Positions 1-11,248 of a DNA stretch of 64,000 nucleotides are shown here, piece by piece. Source of the DNA: Cornus controversa (taxonomy: Eukaryota; Streptophyta; Magnoliopsida; Cornales; Cornaceae); NCBI GenBank assembly GCA_026545225.1, contig CM048845.1, forward strand, positions 65,160,533-65,224,532, read 5' to 3'. Position numbers and translations under genes: made by a program. Each line of letters opens with the position of its first letter. Position 1 is the first letter of the stretch. A model generated the notes under the pieces. That model made no database searches. It had not been told where the DNA came from and was given only the letters and a program-made list of their open reading frames with translations.

Positions 1-1524
1 TATAAACCAAAGAGTTCCATCTTAATGACTAGTGTTTTGTGTAATTTAATTAGTATTCTAAATTTATATCTGGTAAGTCAACACGTAGTCTAGTTCAAAA
101 TTTACAATGTTGGTGTTACTACCAGAATGTTAGTGTTATCATTAGGCAATTAGTGTTGGTGTTATTAAAAAGTTGTTGGCTTGAATTTGAAGACTCATTG
201 ATCATGTTCATTGAAGAGGTTGAGAAATACCATAATGTTCATTCATGTTTGTATCATATCACTCCCATCAATATCATAATTTGAAATTTGCTACTGCCAC
301 TCATTCTAAATTTGATATTAGGCCACTAATTGTGGTTAAGAAATAAAAAAAAAATTCAATTGTATAGAACAAGCCTAATCCATTCAATCTGATCCAATCC
401 ACTCTTTCACGAATCTGATCTAATCCAATCCCATTCGTAAATCTCACAAATAGGATTAGATTGAGATTTCACAAATCCATAAATTACGGATTGAATTATG
501 TTTACGTCAAATCCGATCTGATCTGATCCGTAGTCACCTCAACCTTTAATTGGGTTCAAACCTAATAAAATTTAGGTTGAATCTATTTAACTTAAGATCA
601 ATTAGGTCCTAACTGTAAAATAATTGTTCAAATCATGATCAGCCTGTCGGCACACTCAAGGATCATAGCTTATGATTTTAAGTGAGACGTAAATGGATGG
701 AATCTTTCAAGAACATTGTGAGAGTTTGTTTAGTAAAAAAAAAACTTATGATTTAATCACAAAATTAATGTAATAAATGTGGATAATTTGGGGAAAGTAA
801 CAAAGTATAGCTGTGAGCTCCTCTCTCTCTCTCTCTCTCTCAAGTACACGCTGTATAAATCTCTCTCTAGAGCAAGGAGGAGAGAGAAGAGGGTATTGCT
901 TTAAACTAAATTAACCAGCTTCTAACAATGATTAACAACTAAACCATATTTTTGTTGCTTCATGAGTTTCATCTTCGAGAAAGAGAGAACAGTATAAAGA
1001 TAGCAAAATTCAAAATAACTTCAAAAGATGAACACAACGAATTAAATGTGTTAAATCTAAGTGCAATGTTGTTTTATTTGCAGAGCAACAACTGAAGCAT
1101 TTGGAGATGGAATCAGAAAATACTCACGCATCGTTTGACGAGAAGGAAGGAAGAGAGGTGGAGAGAAGATAGGAAAGAATGAGCAAATTTTTTTTTGTTC
1201 GGCAAAGAGGAGGCCAGAGAAGAGAAAATAGGGTGGATGAGCTCATCCCCCTTCTCTCATAAATTTTTATCCCTCCAAATTTGGATGGAAAATAGGAAGG
1301 AAGAAAAGGCACGGCTATTAAAAATGTTTTAATTACAAAACTATCCTTATGATTTTTTTTTATAAAACCAAACAAATAAATAGTGATAGGTATAATGATA
1401 AAAATAAATTAAAACTCTCTCTCCCCTTCTCTCCTAACAAACAAACCTTTTTTCGAGGATTGTCTTATCAATCCATTCTTCTCTTCCATCACACCAAATG
1501 AAAAGAAGGAAGGACACAATCTCT

Positions 1525-1720
1525 TCTCTAAGGATGTCTCATTCATCTTTTTTTCTCTTCCTTCCATACAATTTTCTTCCTTTATACCAAACGGAGTATC
1601 AATCAGAAGATATTAGGGCATATATATATATATATCTTCTGATTGATACTCCGTTTGATATAAAGGAAGAAAATTGTATGGAAGGAAGAGAAAAGAGGAT
1701 GAATGAGACATCCTTAGAGA
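1525..1720. repeat. Long near-perfect inverted repeat (palindrome)
   Basis: Two 89-bp arms, 1525-1613 and 1632-1720, are reverse complements with 3 mismatches and no gaps, separated by an 18-bp TA-rich spacer. Copy B of the surrounding repeat has only the left-arm sequence (about 18965-19060) and then runs into unrelated sequence. The right arm therefore appears to have been added in copy A. Confidence 0.9.
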
Positions 1721-1748
1721 GTTAGAGCATTGTTTACGATAAATTCTG

Positions 1749-2536
1749 GGGTAATGTGCAAAAAAAACTTTGAACTATTGCCTTTTTGCAAATAACCACT
1801 GAACTACAAATTGTCTCTTTAAACTATTGATTTGTTGCAGTTAAAGACATCCATAGCAAAAGACAATTTTACCTATTCTTATTAAATTTGTCATTTCTTA
1901 TTAAATTATCTTTATTATCTTTTTTCTTTAATTAAATATTAATTATACCATTTACCTAAATTATTAGAAACAAATATAAATAGTTGTAGCTACCACCAAA
2001 TTTAGTCATTTTCTAAAATAATTAACTTATTATTAAAAATTTACTATTTATAATAAATTATTATACCCAATTTAAACTTTTTTACAGTAATTTTTTTTTT
2101 ATTTTTTTCATACAATATATTCATAAAAATTAAGAAATTACTTAAATAAAAAAAATACCTTCTTTTTCATTCAGTATATTCATGAAAAATTAAGACATTA
2201 CTTAAATTGTTTTTAAAAAATTTACTTACAATTTTTATTAAAACAATTAATTTCAAGAATTAAAGGTAAATTTGTGCAAATTTGATAGAAAATATGTCTT
2301 CAAAATAATATGAATTTTTTTATAATTTATTTTAATAAGAAAAATGGGCTAAGTGTATTTTAATATGAAAGGGCATTATGATCATTTAATAAAAAATAGT
2401 TCATCACATGACAGACATGAGTTATTTTGTAACAAGATGTGATAGTTCAGGAAATATTGTGTACAAAATATAATTTAGGAGAAGTTACTTCAAATTTTGG
2501 ACATTGTTCAAAGGAAGTGTTTTTTGCTCTTTACCC
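1749..2536. mobile_element. Mutator-like MITE inside repeat copy A
   Basis: The left end begins GGGTAATGTGCAAAAAA and the right end is its imperfect inverse (reading inward GGGTAAAGAGCAAAAAA). The 9-bp flanks are taaattctg on the left and taattggag on the right. The left flank of the matching element in copy B is taatttcag, so an original 9-bp target duplication seems likely, as is usual for Mutator-type elements. There is no coding capacity. The copy B element (from 19162) has lost its right end. Confidence 0.5.
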
Positions 2537-3302
2537 TAATTGGAGTGAAAGTGAAAAAGTATGTGAGTGTAGCAATATCCTATTTGATTGATTGATTAGA
2601 GCATATATGACACAGCAAGCTCTACATTGTTTGTCATATTTATTGTACATTCATATTGTGGTAATATTGGATCAAGATTAACAGAGTCTCGAATGGATAG
2701 TGTGAGATTTCTTTTATCAACAATTCCCTATCCCCTTTGTTTGTTAAAAAAATAAAAAAAGTCAAATTGCACTAAACCTCCCATGTGCTTTCAAAAAATT
2801 GACAAAATACACTTATTTTTGTCACCAAATTACTTCTCTATGCTTTCTAAAGTTTCAAAGAATCCCATTTTTACAAAAATTCCCTTTTGCATGATCATAT
2901 ATAAATACATACATACTGTGGTAAATTAACAATCCTGATAAATGATTCGGGATTCTTCTCAATGTACATCTAAAGTGTAAACTGTTGGCTCGGGGCCCCA
3001 TTTTTTGCAAATTAAACATGAAAAATATTAGAATTTTCTTTAATATGTACTTTGACTTAAAATGGAGCGGATCCTTATTCTTGAGAATCCAAGTCTAGTT
3101 TCATATTTTAATGTTAGGATCCAAATCCGAATTGAATCCTATGAATATTATCCACACTTAGCTCATATAATTTAAACGTGATTCTAATCATAAGAAGGAT
3201 CATAGGTAGAACAAAATATTACTGTCGGAAAGGGTTATAATGCCATTGCTTCATTATTGGAAGGGGTTAAAGAAAGGTTATTTGCCTTGGTACTTAAAAG
3301 AT

Positions 3303-3305
<3 letters not shown>

Positions 3306-3374
<69 letters not shown>
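3306..3374. repeat. (AT)n microsatellite
   Basis: About 34 uninterrupted AT units. It produces a meaningless Ile-Tyr repeat in translation. Confidence 0.95.
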
Positions 3375-3375
<1 letters not shown>

Positions 3376-3599
3376 GCATTTACTGAGCATTCCACCCTCC
3401 TGCATCCATCTAATGCAAGGCTGCAATACTTGAAAAGTTGACCCCTCATTGGTAATGTTCAATGTCGGACATCCAAACATACAAAAATTATATTTGAGTA
3501 CCATACTAATTAAAACACAAGTTCAATAGTATTCCATTATCAATTGAATGCAAAGAAGTTGCTTAGTGTTCATAATTTTGTATCAGTATAGCCTGTGTT

Positions 3600-3915
3600 A
3601 AAAGCATATAATACCCTTATAAGGAGGCTTTAATTCGGCCTCCCCTAGGGGGACGACCCGGGAGAAGACATCTATGTGAAGAAAGCAGACTGAGCAAACT
3701 TGAAGTGATAGATGAGGAAGAAGAACGTCACCGAAAAGCTCTGAACGCCTGCCCCAAGGGCATCACAAGTGGCCTTAATGTGACAGGTGTCTGCTGGTCC
3801 TTTGCCCCCTTACCAGAAAGAGTTCCTTGCACCGTCGATACCATGTCATCGGTGTTATCAACCAATTATAACTTGTCCCATAAGTAAAAATATATTTACT
3901 TCAATGGATATTTTT
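3600..3915 (+). other. Unresolved stretch with a short open frame
   Basis: A 60-codon open frame on the plus strand (3705-3887) starts with an acidic, charged segment (IDEEEERHRKALNACPKG) that looks more coding-like than its surroundings. It has no recognisable domain or clear splice sites. It lies tail-to-tail with the NSRP1-like last exon. It could be a remnant exon of another gene. I do not recognise it. Confidence 0.2.
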
Positions 3916-4371
3916 CCCCTCTTACGTGCCAAAAATCATTCTTTTGCTGCAGCCACTGCAACTTCACTCCTTTTATAATGATCATGTTTTGGTTTGTTAG
4001 CTACTGGTTCAGTTACAGCCTTTTCTTCTCTGGAAGCATTTGAATTTTGCTTTGTATACATAGACTCAGACTGTTCATCAGTTACTGGTTCACTTAAAAG
4101 TTTTTCCTTCTGTCAAAGAACTGGAATTTGGCTTTGTATCTATAGACTCGGACCTCCCCTTGGGAAGGGTAAAAGTCTCACCATGACACGTATCTCTCAC
4201 CTTGGAAGTTTCCAAACGCATGTTGATTGATGATGGAGCTCTTTCTGATGTATCAACAGTGACCACTTCTCTCGGCCTTCCAGTCTTCCTTGACTCGGCC
4301 TCTTTGGCACCAAAAGCAACATTCTTTGATAGGTTGAAATAGAAATCGCTGATATCACTCTTCTTAGTAAC
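3915..4371 (-). pseudogene. NSRP1-like pseudogene, C-terminal exon
   Basis: Read on the minus strand, the exon starts after a good acceptor (TTTCAAAAG, junction at 4371/4372) with VTKKSDISDFYFNLSKNVAF, a signature of plant nuclear speckle splicing regulatory protein 1 (NSRP1/CCDC55 family). After a variable serine- and glutamate-rich stretch it ends with HDHYKRSEVAVAAAKE, a stop, then FLARKRGK, which is the family's basic C-terminal tail. Two lesions are visible: a frameshift near 4093-4098 and a TGA nonsense codon at 3936-3938 where the family has arginine (consistent with CGA to TGA). The family binds RNA and modulates splice-site choice in nuclear speckles. Exons 1 and 2 of the same locus lie 9 kb upstream, with a nested TE stack between. 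The assignment is from memory of the family, not an alignment. Confidence 0.72.
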
Positions 4372-4639
4372 CTTTTGAAACAAAATAAATAAATAAAATC
4401 AATAATGGGCGAATGCCTTCCAAAACCAAAAAAATTGATAATAATAATTATTAATAATAAAATAGACAATAAATAATGGGTTAAAGAAAGTGCCTGAAAA
4501 GTAAGAGAATTTATTTTAGCTGACAAATATTACAAGCCTGGTAACATCATCTGTCAAGCAAATTGTATTTTAGTTATCATCTACATAATCATATCAGTAC
4601 ATCATTTAAGGTAAGTTCCCGGAGTGATTCACTAAAATG

Positions 4640-5325
4640 AGCATAGCTAGTCCCCACCAACAACCAGCATGATATGGCATGGAGTTGAGACATATTCTTT
4701 GGCATTATCAAAAATGCAAGACACAAATTGAACGCTCAAATTGAGTTTTTACTTCTTTACGAAATGTTTGAGATATTGAAAATAACTCATATCGATCTTT
4801 CATTAAGAACAACCACGTCATACGAGAGTGATCATCCACAAAAGTCACAAAATAATGAAACTCATTAATGGAAGTGTGCTTTATTGGACCCCATACATCT
4901 GAATGAACCAATTGAAAAGGATTGGACACACGATGATGCTTGCTAAGTTGACAAGCATCACGTGACAAAGAAGAAATACGACTAAGACTAGGTACTTGAC
5001 GCTGCAAAACTGGAAATGATGGGTGGCCAAGACGACAATGTCACTGCCAATGGAACGGAGATAGAGAAGAATGACAAATTGTGGGATGAGGCCCAAAATA
5101 AAAAAAAGTATAAACCACCGGCTTCATGCCCCATGTCAATCTTCATCTTTGTCTTGAAATCCTGAAAAAAATGATGAGTGGGATAAAACGTAACGGAACA
5201 CTCGAGGGACTTGGTAAGCTTACTAATAGACATCAACTTATCATGCCCCGTGTCAATCTTCTTTTTTGTCTTGAGATCCTTGAAAAACACAATGAGTGGG
5301 ATAAAACGTAACGGAACACTGGAGG
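4640..5325 (-). mobile_element. Copia remnant, integrase part (3' segment)
   Basis: Minus-strand frames encode the GAG-pre-integrase segment (LMSISKLTKSLECSVTFYP) and the start of a Ty1/copia integrase core (FQLVHSDVWGPIK, then YFVTFVDDHSRMTWLFLM), with the first two catalytic aspartates. Frameshifts and stops break it, and the last recognisable piece (DNAKEYVS) lies near 4670. Reverse transcriptase and the 3' LTR are missing. It continues, after a 3.4-kb insertion, as the gag/protease segment at 8700-9200. The element lies inside the NSRP1-like locus. Confidence 0.85.
5124..5325 (-). repeat. Tandem duplication of about 115 bp inside copia
   Basis: The block from CATGCCCC(A/G)TGTCAATCTTC to GGAACACTNGAGG occurs at about 5128-5208 and again at about 5243-5325. 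Each unit encodes the same pre-integrase segment. The second unit ends exactly where the inserted solo LTR begins. Confidence 0.75.
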
Positions 5326-6497
5326 TTTTAAGAAAATATTATTTTTGATTTTAGACCAATTAGAATGTTAGAAGAAGAATAGAATTGATTTTGAAGTCGT
5401 AACCACTTTCGAAATCGAAAACAGAGGTCGGGAAGGTACGTTAAGTGGCATAGGGGTATTTTGGTCATTTCGCGTCGTGGGCATATAAATATCAAATCCC
5501 AGATATTTCACCCATTGTTTTAGACCAAGAACATCCGGCTGCTACTCCTTGTCTCTCCTCTTCATCTCTTCTAACTTCTTTCTTCATTTTGGAGGCCCTA
5601 GGCTTGGATTTGGAAGGTGCCGATAAAGGACAACTTGTTCTACGCGACAAGGACAACGTTTTGAACCAAACAAAGTTCAATTTAGGCAAATTTAAAGCTC
5701 GAGGATTTCTAGAGTTTTGCTAGAAAAGCTTGCAAACTTGAGGTAGAGGTGTCTTCTCCTTCCTTTCATTGATTCGATAGATTTTGGTGGTTTAGCATGC
5801 TAAGGTGACTTGGTAAGGTTGAGTATATTCATTTACTAGCTTTTTTTCTTGTTTAAGCATGTTAAGATTGATTCTCAAGTGTTACATGATGAAATTGTGT
5901 ATATGTGTTGATTGGGGATGCATGAGGTTCATTACTATCATTTTTGAGCCATGAGATAGCATGTATGTATTTTGAATGCCAAGTGTTTGAGAAAATGCAT
6001 CAAAGGAAGAAATTTCGTGAAAATGTTCTTGGTGAAGCCCTATGTATGGAATTATATACATCGTGATATATATGTTAAGCATGTGTTAGCATGGTAGTGT
6101 GATATAGTTTACAATGTGAAGTATGTATGATAAAAATGTTAGTTGTGAAGTTATGTTGCTTAATGCACATGGATAGAATTGTTAAATTCTTTATATATTG
6201 GAGTTCTCCTTGAGTGTGTGACATTCGGAGTTTGGCCAATCATGTCAGTAAATTGGGAAATTATCCACTTGGTATGACCGTCGGAGTTGTCCAATCATAC
6301 TTAGGCTAATGCCTAAGAATCGAAGTTTGTCCACATGCGCATATGACACTCGGAGTTGGCCAATACTTGAGTTATCGAAGTTTGACCATTGATTACAAAT
6401 GTTGGAATGCTTATATGTTTTTCATTGAATAAACATAATGAAATATTGGGATACAGTGGATATAAGCATTGAATATGCCATGTAGCTATAGGGATGC

Positions 6498-6883
6498 TGT
6501 CAGACGGGTTTTCTTTCATCCATCATGACAACACAGTGAAAGCGAATGTTGGCTGGCATGGGGACTCAGAGGGTTGACAGTGGTTCCAGAGAAGGGGCGT
6601 GCAGGGGCATATAAGGTTGTCACTTTATAGTTAGGCAATTTGATCCGGTTGAGTTTGGGGAACTTGTCACTAGTCAAGGACTTGACTATGAAGGGAGTTG
6701 GTTATCCCTGCACAAACTGGTCGGGAACTAGAGTTGTTCTCTCGATGAGGCCAAAGCAGGCCAAAACCAGTCAGCATGTGATCTATAGCAGGTAAGACGT
6801 GTAAGGCTGAGCCTTGGGGCAGGTGCCCCGGCGTCTAGGGTTGCCTCACGGGCATGCTGTGTGCAAAATCTAGGCCCGTGACA
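6498..6883 (+). repeat. TRIM 5' LTR
   Basis: 386 bp, TG...CA ends, preceded by target duplication GATGC and followed by the primer-binding site. Confidence 0.92.
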
Positions 6884-6885
6884 AG

Positions 6886-6900
6886 TGGTATCAGAGCCAG
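6886..6900 (+). promoter_or_regulatory. Primer-binding site of the TRIM (tRNA-iMet)
   Basis: TGGTATCAGAGCCAG starts two bases after the 5' LTR, as expected for priming of minus-strand DNA synthesis by initiator tRNA-Met. Confidence 0.9.
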
Positions 6901-7383
6901 ATGTTAGGCAAGAGTGCAAGAGGAGAGCCGTGCAAAAGCACAGCGGTGCGCCTTTCATCGATCAAGACAGTATAAAGATGTCAAAGCACAAAGGTGCAAT
7001 CCCCAAGAAGCACAATGCATCCCGCAAAACAGCGTGTTGCGGTGCAGCATCACCATCTCTATTGAGCGAGTGCATGAAAGGAGTTGCACAAGGAAGCAAT
7101 GGGGGAGCGCACTAGAGTTTTAACTCGAGAGGAGGGGTTGTGCAAGCCAATTGTAAAGGATGGGAGTCAAGTTTGGACAGCTTCTGAGTGAGTAGAAGTT
7201 CTTGATTACTCGAGATGCCATAGGGGTGGCATGGCATGGAGTCACGTCCGAGAGGAGTAGACGTCCCCTTTGGTCCAGAGTGGAAGGCAAGCATACTAGA
7301 GTTGAGGGAGAGGGACTTTGGGAGTATTTGAGGTGTTGGGATGTTAATGCAAAGTTGCGATGAGGGCGTCGCAGGATTGAGTA

Positions 7384-7769
7384 GGGGAGACGAGTTTTCT
7401 TTCATCCGTCATGACAACGCAGTGGAAACGCATGTTGGCTGGCATGGGAACTCAGAGGGCTGAGAGTGGTTCCAGAGAAGGGGCGTGCAAGGGCATATAA
7501 GGGTCACTTCAGAGTTAGGCAAGTCAACCCGGTTAAGTTTGGGGAACTTGTCACTAGTCAGGGACTTGACTATGAAGGGAGTTGGCCATCCTGCACAAAC
7601 TGGTTGGGAACTAGAATTGTTCTCCTGATGACACCAAATCAGGCCGAAACCAATTTGCATGTGATCTATGGCAGGCAGGACGTGTAAGGTTGAGCCCTGG
7701 GGCAGGTGCCCGGGCGCCCAGGGTTGCTGCATGGGCACGCTGCTATGCACAAAATCTAGGCCCATGACA
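7384..7769 (+). repeat. TRIM 3' LTR
   Basis: 386 bp aligned end to end with the 5' LTR. It ends CCCATGACA and is followed by GATGC. Its first four bases are GGGG where the 5' LTR has TGTC. Confidence 0.9.
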
Positions 7770-8699
7770 GATGCCATGTTGCATTTCAATTAAGTCAGTG
7801 TCGGGTTGATGCTTAGACCTTTGTCAAGTTGGGGCATTTCTACTAAACACATGTATCACTCAGCTCTTTCCCCCCAAAATTTTTACAAATAAAGCACCGA
7901 CAAGGGATGAGGCCTAGAGTTGCCATTGGAGCATCTAGAGTTTTTGATATTGCATGTGCTTATACATATATCTATGCTTGTATGTACCATGTTGGTACTT
8001 TCAGACAAACTTGTACTTTTGATTCTTATATGTATGAGCTATGTTTGACATTTTGAGATACTTGGGAAATGGATGGATGAAATGAGACTTTGGACTCAAT
8101 ATGTATGATTTTGGACAAAGGTCCGTTTATGATGGAACATTTTGATATGTTATGTTGTACAGGTAGTTGATGTATTTAAACGTATGTTGGAATCTTAAGA
8201 TTGAATGTATGTTAGGTAAGGGTAAAGATTGATGCAAAGGATACTTTGAATTTCTGCATACTTTCCTGCCCAGGATCCACGATGCATCGTAATCCACATT
8301 ACGATTCCGCGAAATCTCTATTACGCTGAATCATAACTTGAATTACGATGAATCGTAAAGTTAATGAATTAAGGGTCTAAAACCAGTGTGATTACGATGA
8401 ATGTGCGCGGAATCGTAATCTTACGATGGATCGTAATCCCTATTACGATTGATCGTAATGGGTAAGCACAACATGTTTTATTTAATTGAGTTCTTTTGGA
8501 TTACACACGTAAAGTGGGGCCCATTGGGATGAGTCACTAATGGTACATGCCAATATATATTTATACATATATGGAGAAGCTTCCGCGGTTATAATGAGTA
8601 TGATGGACAATTGAGTATAATAATGAGGTGTTGAGGAAATGTCTGACTCACCCCCATTTCCTTATCCTCCCTCGGGGATTTGGAAATCGGGGCGTGACA

Positions 8700-10104
8700 A
8701 AGAAAGAGAAGAATTAAGTTGAGTCATTCCAAAACCTAAAACTTTAGGTGATGAACCATTAGCAAGAGTGATACTCTAAGAAGGACCGAGAGAATGAAAC
8801 TCAGATAAAAAATGAGAGCAACCTGTCATATGGTCTAATGCTCCCGAATCAATATTCCATGGACTATGAGTGGAAGACAATAAACATGTGGATGCAATAC
8901 CTGATTGGGCAGAGATAGCCATGGAAGATGATGATGACATATGTTGCTGTGATAAAAGCTGAGCATATTTGGCGTGCGGGATAGTGATCATATCAGATTC
9001 AGGATTGGGAAATTGATTGAGCAGGTAACATGTGAGTACCCTCGCAGAAAACCTTATTTGCATCAGCAGATTGTTTGTCATAAAAATCCCAACATTGATT
9101 GACAGTATGATTCTTCCGTCCACAATTAGTACATCTTTGTGGTTCTCTACCTAGATTTTGTCCTCCCCTCATACTTGTACACATCAGTAGCTGCAATATT
9201 TAATGAAGATAACAGAACAGAAGGAAGAAACTGGCTGGAAAGTATTTCACTGAAAATTTGATGGGCCAGAACTTGACTAGCAAGTAAAAACAAAACTGGC
9301 CGGAAAACAAAACTAACCGAAAACTGGACTGTCTGTAAACGGAATGGAAAAGAAAAAAAATAAAACTGATCAGAAATTGGGCTGGCCGGAACTGGCTAAT
9401 CGGAACTGAACTGGCTAGAATTTTGCTGGCCGGAAAACAAAAGTCACCGAAAACTGGACTGTCCAGAAACTGAATGGAAAAGGGAAAAAAAACTGAACAG
9501 AAATTGGTCTGGCCAGAACTGGCTGATCGGAACTGAACTGACCGGAATTTGGCTGGCTGGAAACTAGCTGGCCGGACTGGTTGAGAGGGGAAAGAAGAAA
9601 TGAAAATAAAAAAATTCTGACTTGAAATCGACAAGATCCAACAAAAATAAAAGAGTTCGAATCAGGTTAATGGGTGATCCAAGTGGGTCAATTAAGTCGA
9701 GTCGGATCGGGTTGATCCAAAATTAAGTGAGTGACAATTGAGTCGGGCTTTGTCTTCTCTGTTTAAACCCTATCTGCAATCGATAACCACAGCCGCGGAG
9801 AACTTCCTTAACGACAGTGCAACTCACAACCAAACAACGGCCACCCTAAGACTGCCACCACACAACTGTTACACAGCGACGATCAACACCCCACAATGAC
9901 AACGATAAACACAAACACCTTGAATGATAATTATCAGGGTGACGGTGAGGTTTGAACTCGAGACCTTCAAAATAGAGTTTAAGAACTAGGGTTGAGAAGA
10001 AAATTTGGTACATTCACTTATCTCATATTATCTCTAACTTGTCAATATATACATTATATAGGTATTACAGTAAAAAGACTAATATGCCCCAATACATTCT
10101 AACA
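8700..10104 (-). mobile_element. Copia remnant, LTR and gag/protease part (5' segment)
   Basis: On the minus strand a likely LTR begins at 10104 (TGTTAGAATGTATTGGGGCA). Next comes non-coding sequence with repeated GGCCGG blocks. Then follows a gag zinc knuckle (CTNCGRKNHTVNQC at about 9085-9130) and an aspartic protease start (WNIDSGALDHMTG near 8840). Stops and frameshifts interrupt it. The gag N-terminus is not recognisable. The protein order continues into the integrase piece at 4640-5325, so the two are one copia copy inserted in an intron of the NSRP1-like gene. Confidence 0.75.
9297..9560. repeat. Tandem repeat of about 130 bp, GGCCGGAA-rich
   Basis: Two degenerate units (starting near 9299 and 9428) share GGCCGGAAAACAAAA, AAAACTGGACTGTC and GGAACTGAACTG. 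It lies in the copia leader. Confidence 0.7.
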
Positions 10105-11245
10105 TTTAGGATGGATAAAATAAAAATACAAATAAAAGATATTCAGCAATTTGTTAAAAAGAATACATTGTTATCAAGCACCAATTGAACTGATTTCTTT
10201 ATATTTTATGATTGATGTTTACTTTTCACTTAGAATAGAATAAGTAATGGTAGATGAGTCATAAGATAGAGTTCATATACCACTCGGTAGTTTATGGGAT
10301 TCATATCAAATTTGTTGATGCACTGAACTTAAGGCCCCTTCCATCACTTATTCAATTCTGTCGGGATAGTTTTCTACTTTGCACCTTTTTAATCCTTATT
10401 TATCTTCTCAACATTATGAAAATATTTAAAAGAGTTGAGAGTATAATATCTATCGCTTAATTATTAGAAAAACTTAGCTAACAGAAGGTCTAAGAAACCA
10501 ATTGAGATAGTAAGTCATTAGTCTAATTTCACAAGACTAATTCCAATTCCCTAGTTAGAAATTAGTTATAGCAGGAAAAGGAAAAAGAAGAAGAAAAACA
10601 GATGAAGAAAAATGGTAAAAGAAAGTAGCATTTCTTTCGGGGGTTTTGTGTTCTTGAGGTACAAGAAATACCATTTCATCTTCATTTTATATAAGCATCC
10701 ATTTTAATATTTTTCTATTAAGATGCTCTGCTTTATTTTGAATCTTCAAAAATTAAATTCTTGTATGATGTCATATGCTTTTAACAAATTGACTCACATA
10801 TGCCAAATCGATATAAAAAAGTGAAAGTTTGAAAAAAAACTGTGCTAAATCTGGTTGGGAAGGCAGTCTTTGGATGGTGGAATGCCATTTGGATGGAATG
10901 CTCAAAAACTCAAGGCACTTAGCATCCTTGTAATGCCCGTGGGTGGCAGCACTCCTGAGATTGAAACACTTAGAAGGCGTCTCACCACTAGTATTAGGAT
11001 TATCAAATGTTGCTTTATCTTTGTTTTGATCTATTGGCATACATTATGTTCTCTCAGTTATTATTGACTGAAAATTGACAAAACTTGGCACATATTGATG
11101 TTTATTTATTTATTTTAACTTATGGATTATGTTATTTGTTTGCACTTAATTTATTGAGCATGAAAATAAAAAATATTTGAAATAAAATTATGTTTATGTA
11201 TCTCACCCCAACTAGAATTAAAGATATTTGAAATAGTGAAGAAAC
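10105..11245. other. Gene-poor stretch
   Basis: AT-rich sequence with only short frames. It probably represents intron of the broken NSRP1-like gene. I found no middle exons of that gene here, no TIR pair and no LTR. Confidence 0.4.
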
Positions 11246-11248
11246 TTA

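Larger units (their letters stand above)
1..2890 (+). repeat. Copy A of a 2.8-kb dispersed repeat
   Basis: This stretch aligns along its whole length with 17476-20288, in the same orientation, with scattered substitutions and small indels. Shared landmarks are a CT microsatellite near 820 (longer here), the block around 1440-1620, the TIR-like start near 1749 and the AT-rich tail. Similarity stops near 2890. The 5' limit lies outside the window. No TG...CA ends, primer-binding site or protein-coding frame is visible, so the nature of the repeat (segmental duplication or unclassified TE) is unresolved. Confidence 0.85.
6498..7769 (+). mobile_element. TRIM retroelement, complete, 1272 bp
   Basis: Two direct terminal repeats of equal length (386 bp, 6498-6883 and 7384-7769) flank a 500-bp interior. 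A 5-bp target duplication GATGC is present on both sides (6493-6497, 7770-7774). The 5' LTR begins TGTCAGACGG and ends CCCGTGACA. Two bases later comes TGGTATCAGAGCCAG, a primer-binding site complementary to initiator tRNA-Met. The purine tract before the 3' LTR is GAGTAGGGG. The interior has no gag or pol coding. The LTRs differ at many sites and the first bases of the 3' LTR have lost TG, so the insertion is not recent. It sits inside the gypsy-type solo LTR. Movement would depend on proteins from another element. Confidence 0.93.
5326..8699 (+). mobile_element. 5'-truncated gypsy-type solo LTR, split by a TRIM
   Basis: The 3' end reads AAATCGGGGCGTGACA. The body around 5345-5510 matches, in reverse, the chromovirus LTR at 24941-27728 (shared blocks include GGGAAGGTAC(A/G)TTAAGTGGC and the region just after it). 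About 250 bp at the LTR 5' end, present in the other copy, are missing here, so no target duplication is visible. No internal region follows; copia sequence resumes at 8700. Without the TRIM it is about 2.1 kb. Region 8270-8460 carries repeated ATTACGATT/GATCGTAAT motifs. Confidence 0.7.

Noticed and set aside
1498-1725. A 75-codon open frame near the palindrome
   Set aside because: It is created by the inverted repeat and TA spacer; the matching frame is broken in copy B.
3235-3504. An 89-codon minus-strand open frame
   Set aside because: Its core is the (AT)n microsatellite read as alternating Ile and Tyr; no coding signal remains outside it.
7409-7789. A 126-codon minus-strand open frame
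   Set aside because: It lies wholly in the TRIM 3' LTR, antisense, and the equivalent frame is not kept in the 5' LTR.
9200-9634. A 144-codon phenylalanine/serine-rich minus-strand frame
   Set aside because: Comes from the degenerate GGCCGGAA tandem repeat in the copia leader; low-complexity and unlike gag.
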